Of a stretch of 64,000 nt of DNA, positions 51,749-58,792 are shown piece after piece. Under the pieces are notes generated by a model. That model was not told the origin of the DNA. It was given only the letters and a program-made list of their open reading frames with translations, and searched no databases. The stretch's first letter is position 1. Each line of letters begins with the position of its first letter. The translations under genes were made by a program, and so were the position numbers. Source of the stretch: Rhizobium leguminosarum (GTDB lineage Bacteria > Pseudomonadota > Alphaproteobacteria > Rhizobiales > Rhizobiaceae). The stretch spans positions 14,894-78,893 of the forward strand of contig NZ_LWBS01000231.1 in the NCBI RefSeq assembly GCF_001652265.1. The letters are read 5' to 3'.

Positions 51749-52037
51749 CGACTGTCGTCCTTCTCGTGCTGCTGTTGATCGACCCGGCCTCCCTCGCCTT
51801 CTCCTTGAGGTACCAGTCGCATTTGATCGCCTGCCAGCCGCGGAAGATCTGCATCTCGGCGGCGCCGACCGGGTCGCCGGTCAGCAGATATTCCCTGGCC
51901 TGCATCCGTGCGGCATAAGCCGTCAGCGGCTTCTTCAGCGTGCGCTTGCGATGCTCGATGATCGCTGCCGCAAGCTCCTCCCCCAGCATCGGCCTGAGGA
52001 TCTCCATGATCTCCTGGCTCACTGTGTCCTTGCCCAT
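51672..52037 (-). CDS. prophage-type hypothetical protein
   Basis: From ATG 52037 the 121-residue protein reads TVSQEIMEILRPMLGEELAA, AYAARMQAREYLLTGDPVGA and MQIFRGWQAIKCDWYLKEKA, a helical protein. The last 25 residues are read in the zone shared with the following gene and look less natural (DFLSGEDHSWDAFGFPG), so a frameshift near the end is possible. No function known. Confidence 0.6.
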   Translation of the reverse strand: MGKDTVSQEIMEILRPMLGEELAAAIIEHRKRTLKKPLTAYAARMQAREYLLTGDPVGAAEMQIFRGWQAIKCDWYLKEKAREAGSINSSTRRTTVDAARDFLSGEDHSWDAFGFPGIRRH

Positions 52038-52069
52038 GCGATGTCCCTTTCCCGGTTGAGATGGCCTCT

Positions 52070-52348
52070 TCAAACCCGCAGCCTCGGTCGCCCGCCGGCA
52101 AAATTGACCGGGGCGCCGGGCCTCGCGGCGCGGCGGGGAAACCGCCTGATCTCTGCGCCGCCATGGTCCTGCTGGGCGGTGTCGCCCTTCTCGGCGCTTC
52201 GAAGTGTGTGGATCTCGGTTTCCACAGAGGGCACCGACACCCCGAGGATGGCTGATATTTCGAGATAGTCCCGGCCGGAGCGGAAGAGCTCGAGCGCGTT
52301 CCTATCAGTGCCGTGCTGCGCCGGAGCGGCCTTGAGCGGGATGCTCAT
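52070..52348 (-). CDS. small HTH protein of the prophage-like cluster
   Basis: From ATG 52348 (GAAGGA upstream) the 92-residue protein has a short sigma-70-region-4/LuxR-like helix-turn-helix: ALELFRSGRDYLEISAILGV and then SVPSVETEIHTLR. The C-terminal 40 residues are basic and probably unfolded. A longer overlapping frame at 52305-52559 exists but has no family; the spacer 52349-52568 also holds a GGCGTCGCC/GGCGACG-type hairpin. Confidence 0.6.
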   Translation of the reverse strand: MSIPLKAAPAQHGTDRNALELFRSGRDYLEISAILGVSVPSVETEIHTLRSAEKGDTAQQDHGGAEIRRFPRRAARPGAPVNFAGGRPRLRV

Positions 52349-52568
52349 CGCTTGATCCTTCTTTCCGGTTTCGAACGCGGTCCGCCGTTGCCGCCGAAGC
52401 GGGTGCTGCCAACGTCTTTGATTTTTCACGGATGACGACCGGAGCGCCGGCTCTGGGAGCAAAGGCTCCGGTCGTCTGCCAGGCCGCCGCCTGGGTCGAG
52501 CACGACATTGTCGCGCCCGGGAGCTGGCGTCGCCGAGGGAGGGCGACGACGCCAGCCACCGATAGCCG

Positions 52569-52787
52569 TCAGGGAGGGGCTGGGCTATCGGGGTGGGTGA
52601 TCGGCAGAGCGCCGGGCAAGATCATGGTCTCGCTGATCTCTTCAGGGCGCGTCGGCCGATCGCAATTCTCACAGTGACGCTCGATCACCTCGGCGATCGA
52701 CAGCGCCTTGCCGCACCTCGAACACCCGGTGTAGCGGGCGCCGCGGCGCTGGAACTCGCCGGCGGGTGTTGCGGTGGAGATGGTCAT
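52569..52787 (-). CDS. small zinc-ribbon protein
   Basis: The 72-residue protein has two CxxC pairs, in YTGCSRCGKALSI and HCENCDRPTRPEE, as in a zinc ribbon. Its start overlaps the stop of the upstream gene (ATGA). It probably binds nucleic acid or protein. Part of the leftward row driven from the region next to the CI-type repressor gene. Confidence 0.7.
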   Translation of the reverse strand: MTISTATPAGEFQRRGARYTGCSRCGKALSIAEVIERHCENCDRPTRPEEISETMILPGALPITHPDSPAPP

Positions 52788-52975
52788 AGCGATTCCACCT
52801 CCCGGTTGGCGTTCAGCACCTGCTGCAGGGCCTTGGCGAGGAAGGGGATATCCTCGTTGCGAACTGATATCGCAGACATGCGCCCTCCCCTTGGCCCTTG
52901 CGGCCGGTGAATGACGATGCCGGTCGGCATGACGTCCATGGCGAGCCGCTCTTCCGAGGAAATGGTGAACCTCAT
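52784..52975 (-). CDS. small hypothetical protein of the prophage-like cluster
   Basis: From ATG 52975 the 63-residue protein reads FTISSEERLAMDVMPTGIVI, HRPQGPRGGRMSAISVRNED and FLAKALQQVLNANREVESL. It has strands then a C-terminal helix and no known family. It overlaps the neighbours on both sides by ATGA. Confidence 0.65.
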   Translation of the reverse strand: MRFTISSEERLAMDVMPTGIVIHRPQGPRGGRMSAISVRNEDIPFLAKALQQVLNANREVESL

Positions 52976-53034
52976 GGTGCCGTCTCCTCCAGTCCGAAAG
53001 GCTGGCCGTTGTTGATGATGTCGGTGTTTGTCAT
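52972..53034 (-). CDS. 20-codon microprotein or leader peptide
   Basis: ATG 53034 opens the frame MTNTDIINNGQPFGLEETAP, which stops in TGA sharing bases with the next ATG (ATGA), exactly as all other genes of the row do. GGAG within its own end (ACTGGAGGAGACGGCACC) serves the next gene. It has no Shine-Dalgarno of its own and may be translated from a leaderless or very short leader transcript starting at the operator region. Confidence 0.45.
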   Translation of the reverse strand: MTNTDIINNGQPFGLEETAP

Positions 53035-53042
53035 GGCGAATA

Positions 53043-53059
53043 GGGTACAATTAATACCC
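53043..53059. promoter_or_regulatory. repressor operator O1 (GGGTAC-N5-ATACCC)
   Basis: GGGTACAATTAATACCC is a 17-bp palindrome with 6-base arms and a 5-base centre. It lies just before the leftward gene row and between that row and the divergent repressor gene. The same design occurs at 53102, 54541 and 54576. Confidence 0.7.
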
Positions 53060-53101
53060 GATATGTCAAGCGCATTAGGGCATGACATGTACCTTAATTT
53101 A

Positions 53102-53118
53102 GGGTATTTTTTATATCA
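53102..53118. promoter_or_regulatory. repressor operator O2 at the start of the repressor gene
   Basis: GGGTATTTTTTATATCA touches the repressor's ATG and matches O3 (AGGTATTTTTTATACCT) in the left arm and centre; its right arm is imperfect. A further half-site GTACCT lies at 53089-53094. Binding here would give autorepression. Confidence 0.55.
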
Positions 53119-53765
53119 TGTTGAAAGATCAGGAACAATTTGAACGCGAAGAACGCGCAAAGCGCCTCGTCATGGCCAGGAAGAATGCTGGCTTTGCCGG
53201 GCCGAAGGCAATCGTCGATCGGTTCGGCTGGAATGCGAATGTCTACAAGGCGCATGAATCCGGCCGCAACGGCTTCGGCATTGCCGATGCGAAGAAGTAT
53301 GCCCGCGCTTTCAAGGTCAATCTCAACTGGCTGCAGTTCGGCACCGGCAACGCGCTCGATCCGGATGAGCTGCCGGTCTCCGTCGCCGATGTGCCGAAGA
53401 TCTCCTGGGTCAGCGCCGGGCAGCTGAGCGAGCAGGCGCCGATCACCGATTTTTCGGAATTCCCGACGGTCGCCGCCCTCGATCTGCCTGATGGCGAATG
53501 GATCGCGCTCGAGGTCGAAGGCAATTCGATGAACAAGATCTCGCCGCCCGGCTCGATCATCTTCGTCAATCTTCGCGACAAGCGCCTGGCGCCGAACGCA
53601 CTTTATGTCGTCGCCGACGAAACGGGGGCTGCGACCTACAAGCGCTATCGCCCGAACGACAACCCGCCCTTCCAGCCGGCTTCCTACGAAGATGTGCCGC
53701 CGCCGGAATTCCAGGGCGCCGTCACCATCGTCGGCCGCGTCCGCCGATCGATCATCGAGATGTAG
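53118..53765 (+). CDS. CI-like phage repressor with XRE HTH and S24/LexA-type domain
   Basis: The 215-residue protein has an N-terminal HTH (RLVMARKNAGFAGPKAIVDR, FGWNANVYKAHESGRNGFG) and a C-terminal peptidase-S24-like domain. That domain has VPKISWVSAGQL, then the Ser region EVEGNSMNKISPPGSIIFVN and the Lys strand ATYKRYRP. The Ser/Lys pair would allow RecA-stimulated self-cleavage. The usual Ala-Gly cleavage site could be in SAGQL. It is divergent from a leftward row of small genes, as in lambdoid immunity regions. Confidence 0.9.
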   Translation: MLKDQEQFEREERAKRLVMARKNAGFAGPKAIVDRFGWNANVYKAHESGRNGFGIADAKKYARAFKVNLNWLQFGTGNALDPDELPVSVADVPKISWVSAGQLSEQAPITDFSEFPTVAALDLPDGEWIALEVEGNSMNKISPPGSIIFVNLRDKRLAPNALYVVADETGAATYKRYRPNDNPPFQPASYEDVPPPEFQGAVTIVGRVRRSIIEM

Positions 53766-53829
53766 GGATGAGAGCGCAAGGCTCGGAAACAACGCCGCGA
53801 ATCAATCATATTTCAGCAGGGAAAACAGG

Positions 53830-53934
53830 ATGATACGCCCTTCCTCACGCGCCGGCCGAATCTGGTTCTATATCGTCACGATAGCGGTGTTGCTCCTGGC
53901 CTACAGCACCGCGCGCGAGATGTACGGCCTGTAG
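53830..53934 (+). CDS. 34-residue single-pass membrane protein
   Basis: ATG 53830 follows AGGGAAAACAGG. The peptide has a basic start (RPSSRAGR), one membrane helix (IWFYIVTIAVLLLAYST) and a short tail. It lies 64 bases behind the repressor gene and may share its transcript. No family known; too short for most gene finders. Confidence 0.55.
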   Translation: MIRPSSRAGRIWFYIVTIAVLLLAYSTAREMYGL

Positions 53935-53939
53935 GATTT

Positions 53940-54208
53940 CGCTCTGACGCTCGCCGATCCCCAGCTGGGAACACGAGGGGAATCGGGAGGATTCATCTTC
54001 TGAAACCACAAATTGCGGAAGCTCCGGATGGCGTTCGCGCACCACTCTCGTCACCACCAAGATGGACCGGATGGCTGCGGGGAACATCTCCTTCGGCAGC
54101 TTCCTCCCACGGATCGTAGAATTCGGTGATCCCAGGCCCGCCTCGATCAATTCGTCGGTGATTTCGATTTCGTTGGCATGGCCGGCCTCTTTTTTCTCGT
54201 AGCTTCAT
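53940..54208 (-). pseudogene. degenerate small gene with shifted reading frames
   Basis: From ATG 54208 three frames together give a sensible protein: KLREK, then EAGHANEIEITDELIEAG, then ITEFYDPWEEAAE, then EMFPAAIRSILVVTRVVRER and HPELPQFVV. No single frame holds all parts. ITDEL(I)EAG-type starts are common in small rhizobial proteins. The shifts lie at an A6 run and near GGG. It is a pseudogene or a poorly sequenced gene. Confidence 0.35.
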
Positions 54209-54540
54209 ACTCCAACTTCAGTTCTCACTCCTCTCTCTTCAGCTTAGGAGGAGAAGGTTCCTGAAGGCTGGTGAGGGAGGGTTCCGGCCAAAGCTTCCCC
54301 CTACCCCATGAGCAAAGCCCATGAAGCCGGGAGAGCATTGGCCAAGTCCTGAAGGCCGGAGCCGGGATGGGACACGTGCCAGAGGGGCCATTCGCTTCGC
54401 CCTCGTCCTGATTTTCTGACAGCGCACTTAAGGACTTTCGCTTCCCGCGCCGCTGGGCTTCGTCAGCTCGGGAGTTGCACCCGGTCGCCCAATCACTTGC
54501 CCCAGACATACGCCTATGATTCGTACCTCGTCAATCTGTG
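54209..54540. other. 332-base stretch without a supported gene
   Basis: Contains GGCCGG-rich imperfect repeats (CCTGAAGGCTGGTGAGGGAG and CCTGAAGGCCGGAGCCGGGA) but no frame with coding features. It ends at the operator pair before the rightward gene row. Confidence 0.4.
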
Positions 54541-54557
54541 AGGTATTTTTTATACCT
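54541..54557. promoter_or_regulatory. repressor operator O3 (AGGTAT-N5-ATACCT)
   Basis: AGGTATTTTTTATACCT is a perfect 17-bp palindrome of the same design as O1 and nearly identical in its left part to O2 at the repressor start. A -35 box TTGACG follows at 54565-54570. Confidence 0.7.
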
Positions 54558-54575
54558 TTCACGGTTGACGCAATC

Positions 54576-54592
54576 GGGTATGATATATACCT
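54576..54592. promoter_or_regulatory. repressor operator O4 overlapping a rightward promoter
   Basis: GGGTATGATATATACCT is the fourth copy of the RGGTAT-N5-ATACCY palindrome. It covers the spacer and -10 region (TACCTT at 54588-54593, 17 bases behind TTGACG), so binding would block the promoter of the gene row beginning at 54634. Confidence 0.7.
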
Positions 54593-54633
54593 TTTTCTCT
54601 CACAAGCCGATCAGAGGCGCGAGAGGACAGGCG

Positions 54634-54897
54634 ATGCAGCACATCCGCAATATCGAGACCGAGGAGAGCAGGCGGGATGCCCGCTGGAATGCGGCGCGCA
54701 CGATGGGCGACTGCCGCGCCTATATGGCGAACGAAGCCCAGCGCATGGGCGCCCTCGGTTTTGCGTTCCTCCGCCGCCCCGAACATGCGATCCGCGGCCC
54801 GTCCTGGCTGCGCGGTGCTGCGGCCAGCGTCGAGGAGCACTACCGCTATGCCCGCGAGATCATGGGCATCACCGATACCGATCAGCTTTACGCCTGA
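54634..54897 (+). CDS. small hypothetical protein, first gene of the rightward repressed row
   Basis: ATG 54634 is preceded by AGAGGA. The 87-residue protein is helical and arginine-rich (IRNIETEESRRDARWNAART, MANEAQRMGALGFAFLRRP, ASVEEHYRYAREIMGI). No known family. Two repressor-type operators and a promoter stand directly upstream. Confidence 0.65.
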   Translation: MQHIRNIETEESRRDARWNAARTMGDCRAYMANEAQRMGALGFAFLRRPEHAIRGPSWLRGAAASVEEHYRYAREIMGITDTDQLYA

Positions 54898-54908
54898 GGA
54901 GAACGGAG

Positions 54909-55148
54909 ATGTCTGCCGTCAATCCCGCACCAGAGCCATCGACCGAGAGCCCTTCCCTTCCTGCCGCGCCACGGGCCGGGGCAACCGAAAAGACCCGCGC
55001 CAAGGCCCGTGTCACCGCCGGGGCACCCGATCTCCTGAAGGCGCTGGTGGAGGCCGAACGCTTTTTCGATGGCAGCGACGATCACGGCTGTTCGCTTCAC
55101 CGGAAGATCCTCGCCGCCATCGACACCGTGAAAGGCGGTGCAGCATGA
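54909..55148 (+). CDS. small hypothetical protein of the prophage-like row
   Basis: ATG 54909 behind AACGGAG, 11 bases after the previous gene. The first 35 residues are Pro/Ala/Ser-rich and probably disordered; the rest is DLLKALVEAERFFDGSDDHG and LHRKILAAIDTVKGG, a helical hairpin often seen in small phage proteins. The stop overlaps the next start (ATGA). Confidence 0.6.
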   Translation: MSAVNPAPEPSTESPSLPAAPRAGATEKTRAKARVTAGAPDLLKALVEAERFFDGSDDHGCSLHRKILAAIDTVKGGAA

Positions 55149-55369
55149 GCGATTGCCTGATCCAGGCCTTCTCCGGCTGCGCCTGCCCGCCCGGCGAATG
55201 CGCGCAAAAGCCCGTCACTCCGGCGCCAGTCACCTTCGTCTCGTGGCGGACCCAGGCCATCGCCTGCCTCGCATTCGGCTTCCTCGCGGCGATCGTCTCG
55301 GCCGCCTGGATGGAGACGCAGTTCAAAACCCGGGATCTGCGAAACCAGGAGCATGTGTCATGGAAGTGA
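55145..55369 (+). CDS. small membrane protein with an N-terminal cysteine cluster
   Basis: The 74-residue protein starts SDCLIQAFSGCACPPGECAQ, four cysteines within the first 20 residues. A single membrane helix follows (AIACLAFGFLAAIVSAAW) and a charged tail. It could bind metal or be lipid-modified near the membrane; neither is shown. Coupled to the previous gene by ATGA overlap. Confidence 0.6.
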   Translation: MSDCLIQAFSGCACPPGECAQKPVTPAPVTFVSWRTQAIACLAFGFLAAIVSAAWMETQFKTRDLRNQEHVSWK

Positions 55370-55395
55370 GCCAGGGCTTTTGCCGACACCGCCGG

Positions 55396-55635
55396 TCAGG
55401 AGCTGAATTTGATGTCGCTCGCCTTCGCCGCGGTAATGAATGCCCGCCGCACCTGCTCGGGCCCGGCGGCATCGTTGAACACATCGAGCACAAGCCGTTC
55501 GGCGGCCTTCGCCGCCGGCGTCTGCTCGGGCCAATCATTCAGCAAAGTGTTGCCGGCCTGAACGACATTATAGACCGTTCTCACCTTGCCATTGATGGTG
55601 ATCTTCACCGGCTTGAACCTTCGTCGCCTGCTCAT
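55396..55635 (-). CDS. DUF982 domain protein
   Basis: The 79-residue protein has a basic start (RRRRFKPVKITINGK) and the DUF982 core VYNVVQAGNTLLNDWPEQTP, AAKAAERLVLDVFNDAAG and RRAFITAAKASDI. It runs opposite to the flanking genes. Its C-terminal end is copied as a remnant near 58594-58665. Function unknown, as for all DUF982 members. Confidence 0.75.
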   Translation of the reverse strand: MSRRRRFKPVKITINGKVRTVYNVVQAGNTLLNDWPEQTPAAKAAERLVLDVFNDAAGPEQVRRAFITAAKASDIKFSS

Positions 55636-55818
55636 GATGCATCCCCCTCACGCTGGAAATACGCGACTCAACGAATCACTTCGGGACTCGTTCCGGTTGA
55701 GATGATTCTTTGTTCGCCAGCCGGGCGCCGAGCCCGATGTCCTCCGCCTGCATGACAGAGCAGGGCTCGGATGCGTGCGAGAATGCGGCAGATGAAGCCC
55801 GAACCAGGAGGCAACACA

Positions 55819-56007
55819 ATGGACCTTCAGAGTCTCGTCGCCGCGCATATGCCAAACCGCCGCCGCCCGACGCCGATGGGTGCTTCGGCCGAGGACCGAT
55901 ACTACCGTAATCAGATCACCCTGCCGCGCCTGCGGCTTCGGCTCCTCGGGCTGGCTGCCGCGACCGCCAGCGTGACGCTGCTTCTGGCTGGCGTCATCAA
56001 GGCATGA
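55819..56007 (+). CDS. small single-pass membrane protein (62 aa)
   Basis: AGGAGG stands nine bases before ATG 55819. The protein has a basic first half (HMPNRRRPTPMG, YRNQITLPRLRLRL) and one C-terminal membrane helix (LLGLAAATASVTLLLAGVI). It lies 9 bases before the NTF2/LuxR gene and is probably co-transcribed. No family known. Confidence 0.6.
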   Translation: MDLQSLVAAHMPNRRRPTPMGASAEDRYYRNQITLPRLRLRLLGLAAATASVTLLLAGVIKA

Positions 56008-56016
56008 GGTGCCGTC

Positions 56017-57039
56017 ATGCTCCGACAGAGCGATCATGCTATGCTGCGATCCGTTGTCACGGGGGACCGCGCAATGGATGACGGCGAGGCTGACCGGGCG
56101 GCGATCATGGCCGTGATCCGCGCCGAAACCGAGGCCTGGCTGCAGCGGGACTTCGAGGCGCTGGCGAGCCACTGGGTGCAGTCGCCGCAGACCCGGCGGA
56201 TGGAATATTTCGCCTCGCTCGGCGTCCGGGTGGACGAAGGCTGGGACCCGATCGCCGCGCGGATCAAGAAGATCGTCGAGCGATTCCCGGAGAAACACGC
56301 CTTTTCGGAGCGCGTCCGCTGGGAAAAGGTCAACATCGTCGTCGACGGCAACATGGCCTGGATGACCTTCGATCAGATCGGCAGCGACACCGGCGAAGAT
56401 CGCAAGCGCCAGCTGCGGATCCTCCACCGGATCGACGGCGCCTGGAAGATCGGCTGCATGGTGATGATGGAGAGCAGCGTCGAGGAGGCGAACTGCCCGC
56501 TGATCGAGGTCGACGCGGATGCAAGTATCCTCTGGACGAACCGGCTGGCGCGGGAGCGGATGCATGACCATCCCGGGCTCGTCGCCGCCGCCGGCCGCCT
56601 ACGTGCCCGGCAGCGCGAACGCGACCCTGCGCTGCGCGAGGCGGTGCGGCTGGCCTTCCGCGAACTGCAGAGCCAGAGGCCGCTGAACATCGCGCCGAAG
56701 CAGGCCTGGGCGGTGGCGCTCGGCGAAGACGCGGCGGGGATTCCGCTCCACTGCTGGGTTCTGCTCGAGGACGGCAAGACGCTGGTCTCCTTCGACGACG
56801 CCGAGACGCTGGTGCGCCGGATCGCGAGTGCGCGGGAGGTCTTCGGCCTCTCGCCGGCGCAGACCCGGCTTGCGCGCCTGATCGTCGATGGCCATGACCT
56901 CGCCGCCGCCGCCGATCTGCTCGGGGTCAGTGTCAACACGTTGCGCACCCAGCTACAGCGGATCTTCGACAAAACCGGCGTCCGCAGCCAGGCGGCATTG
57001 GTGCGGGCGCTGTTGAGCGCTGGGGCTCCGAGCCCATAG
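56017..57039 (+). CDS. regulator with NTF2/SnoaL-like domain and LuxR-type HTH
   Basis: The 340-residue protein combines an N-terminal SnoaL/NTF2-like domain (IRAETEAWLQRDFEALASHW, GNMAWMTFDQIG, ILHRIDGAWKIGCMVMMES, residues about 28-155) and a middle PAS-like part (EVDADASILWTNRLARERM). The C-terminal LuxR HTH reads FGLSPAQTRLARLIVDGHDL, AAAADLLGVSVNTLRTQLQ and RIFDKTGVRSQ. GAGGTG precedes the ATG. An NTF2-like sensor on a LuxR output is an unusual combination; ligand and targets are unknown. Confidence 0.8.
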   Translation: MLRQSDHAMLRSVVTGDRAMDDGEADRAAIMAVIRAETEAWLQRDFEALASHWVQSPQTRRMEYFASLGVRVDEGWDPIAARIKKIVERFPEKHAFSERVRWEKVNIVVDGNMAWMTFDQIGSDTGEDRKRQLRILHRIDGAWKIGCMVMMESSVEEANCPLIEVDADASILWTNRLARERMHDHPGLVAAAGRLRARQRERDPALREAVRLAFRELQSQRPLNIAPKQAWAVALGEDAAGIPLHCWVLLEDGKTLVSFDDAETLVRRIASAREVFGLSPAQTRLARLIVDGHDLAAAADLLGVSVNTLRTQLQRIFDKTGVRSQAALVRALLSAGAPSP

Positions 57040-57168
57040 GCTCGACCGCGAGCAATGCTCATGACGCGGCACCTCGCACGAAACACGGCAGGACTCGCTC
57101 CGGTTGAGGCGCTATCTTGCGTGTTATTGTTGATCAGAGAATCAATGAAATTTGCCGGTGGCTAAAAC

Positions 57169-57777
57169 GTGCCAGAGCCAGAAAAACGTAGCGACAAGTT
57201 TAGGTGGATATATGCCCTCTGGCTGTTGCCATTCCTGGCGCAAAATTGGCTATATTGGCTTCATCCCCAATGGGATTGGTGGACGATCAGCCTTATCATA
57301 TGGGTCCTGACCCTGATCGCCGTCGCAGGCTCCCTCTGCATCAATCTGGCACTGCGACGCTGGCGGCGTCTCGTCTCTCTCCTCATCGCACCCCTTCTGT
57401 TGCTGGTCCTGCTCCATATCCTCGCTGCTGTCGGCATAACGTCCGACAGCGTTCGATTTGCGCTGACCAAGCAAACGTATCTGGCAGAGATCGAACGAAC
57501 CGATCTGCCGGGCGGAGAGCAACGATTCAGGACATTTGTCTGGGACGATACATTCCTCGAGAAAACCTACTCGACGCTCGTCTACGATGAGAGTGATGAA
57601 GTCGCCTTGCCCAGGGGCGAGCAATCCACGGCCTGGCAACAGCGTGTCCAGACATCATGCTCGGAAAAGAAGGAATGCGTAGATCTCGATCCCGGTCCGG
57701 ACGAGTACGTCAGCGTCAGAAAGATCGGCGAACACTTCTATATTCTGGACAATTATCTGCCGAATGCGTTTCCTTAA
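57169..57777 (+). CDS. membrane protein with periplasmic domain, unknown function
   Basis: GTG start at 57169; 202 residues. Three membrane helices lie in the first 95 residues (WIYALWLLPFLAQNWLYWL, WTISLIIWVLTLIAVAGS, LVSLLIAPLLLLVLLHILA). An exported-type domain follows with a possible disulfide pair (TSCSEKKECVDLD) and many Tyr/Asp residues. No family is recognised. It stands alone between the regulator and the Phd/VapC pair. Confidence 0.65.
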   Translation: MPEPEKRSDKFRWIYALWLLPFLAQNWLYWLHPQWDWWTISLIIWVLTLIAVAGSLCINLALRRWRRLVSLLIAPLLLLVLLHILAAVGITSDSVRFALTKQTYLAEIERTDLPGGEQRFRTFVWDDTFLEKTYSTLVYDESDEVALPRGEQSTAWQQRVQTSCSEKKECVDLDPGPDEYVSVRKIGEHFYILDNYLPNAFP

Positions 57778-57841
57778 GCCGCCGCCGCTGCGTCCTTGGA
57801 AAATTCCCCCCTCTTGATTCCGTCAGCGCCACCATCTAATT

Positions 57842-57857
57842 TGACCATATATGGTCA
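57842..57857. promoter_or_regulatory. operator palindrome of the Phd/VapC operon
   Basis: TGACCATATATGGTCA is a perfect 16-bp palindrome 19 bases before the antitoxin start. It contains TATAT, which may be part of the -10 box. Autorepression by the antitoxin (alone or with toxin) at such a site is the usual control of these operons. Confidence 0.7.
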
Positions 57858-57876
57858 TTCAAGACAGGAGGCCGCA

Positions 57877-58128
57877 ATGTCAACGATCAGCGTGGCAGAG
57901 GCAAAGGCGGGTTTCGCCGGTCTGGTGGATGAAGCGGCAAACGGGGAATTCGTGACGATCACGCGGCACGGAAAGCCCGCTGCGGTGCTTGTGTCCGTCG
58001 AAGCGGCCGAGGCCGCGAAAAGGGCTTTGAAGAAGCCACGGCCGAATTTCGGGGATTTCCTGTTGACGTTTCCCGGTGGGGTCGAGCTGGAGCGGAACCC
58101 ATCGAAAATGCGCGATATCGATCTGTGA
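57877..58128 (+). CDS. Phd/YefM-type antitoxin
   Basis: The 83-residue protein starts STISVAEAKAGFAGLVDEAA and continues FVTITRHGKPAAVLVSVEAA, the classic Phd/YefM DNA-binding fold. The C-terminal toxin-binding tail is FGDFLLTFPGGVELERNPSK. AGGAGG precedes the ATG. The stop overlaps the toxin start (GTGA). Confidence 0.92.
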   Translation: MSTISVAEAKAGFAGLVDEAANGEFVTITRHGKPAAVLVSVEAAEAAKRALKKPRPNFGDFLLTFPGGVELERNPSKMRDIDL

Positions 58129-58574
58129 CCGCCTATCTTCTCGACACGAATATCATTTCGAAGCTCGCGCCGGGCAAGGTGGCGCCGTCCGATCCAATGC
58201 GGGCATGGTTTCATGAGCAGGGCGAAGCCGATGCTCTCTTTCTGTCGGCTCTATCGGTCGCGGAGATCGAGAAAGGAATGCGGAACCTTCACCGCCGCGG
58301 CGGGATCGAGCGGGCAAAGCGCCTTTCAGCATGGCTGGACTTCATCACCGACAGTTTCGGGGATCGGATCTTGCCGATGGATACCGTTGTCGCGCGGATC
58401 GTCGGCGCCCTGGAAGATGACGCCGAGAGTCACGGCCGTCATCTCGGCCTTGGCGATCTCATCATCGCGGCGACCGCGCGCGCCTACGACCTCATTGTCA
58501 TTACTGAAAACCTCCGGCATTTCCAGCCGCTTGACGTCGCTGTCGATCTTCCCGCCGCGTTCCGGTCGGAATGA
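58125..58574 (+). CDS. VapC/FitB-type PIN-domain toxin
   Basis: The 149-residue protein (GTG start) has the PIN catalytic residues in order: Asp in YLLDTNIISKL, Glu in SALSVAEIEKGM, Asp in HLGLGDLIIAATARAY and VITENLRHF near the end. Such toxins cut tRNA or rRNA. Pairing with a Phd-type antitoxin is the FitAB-like arrangement. Translation is coupled to the antitoxin. The operon seems intact, unlike the PIN gene at 46.4 kb. Confidence 0.92.
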   Translation: MTAYLLDTNIISKLAPGKVAPSDPMRAWFHEQGEADALFLSALSVAEIEKGMRNLHRRGGIERAKRLSAWLDFITDSFGDRILPMDTVVARIVGALEDDAESHGRHLGLGDLIIAATARAYDLIVITENLRHFQPLDVAVDLPAAFRSE

Positions 58575-58593
58575 TCCGAAACACCGCCGATCA

Positions 58594-58665
58594 CGAGCCG
58601 CCCTTGATGTCGCTCGCCCTGGCTGCCGTTATAAACGCCCGCCGCGCCTGCTCGGAAGCACAAGC
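58594..58665 (-). pseudogene. remnant of a DUF982 gene end
   Basis: The bases GATGTCGCTCGCCCTGGCTG and CGCCCGCCGCGCCTGCTCGG reproduce the antisense of the end of the DUF982 gene at 55396-55635 with scattered changes (residues RRAFITAA(K/R)A(S)DI). Nothing of the rest remains. It lies behind the toxin gene. Confidence 0.55.
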
Positions 58666-58792
58666 AGCTGGGCAGCTTTGACCGCGGCTCCTGCTCATGG
58701 CGCAGCACCCACGCACCGATCTGAACCTGATCTAAACCCGACCCTCCAAGAGAGATCGTGATATGGTTGGCGTCCAATTTGGAGAGGGGGCT

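Noticed and set aside
55648..56571. 307-codon minus-strand frame over the NTF2/LuxR gene
   Set aside because: Antisense shadow; no family and no start signals.
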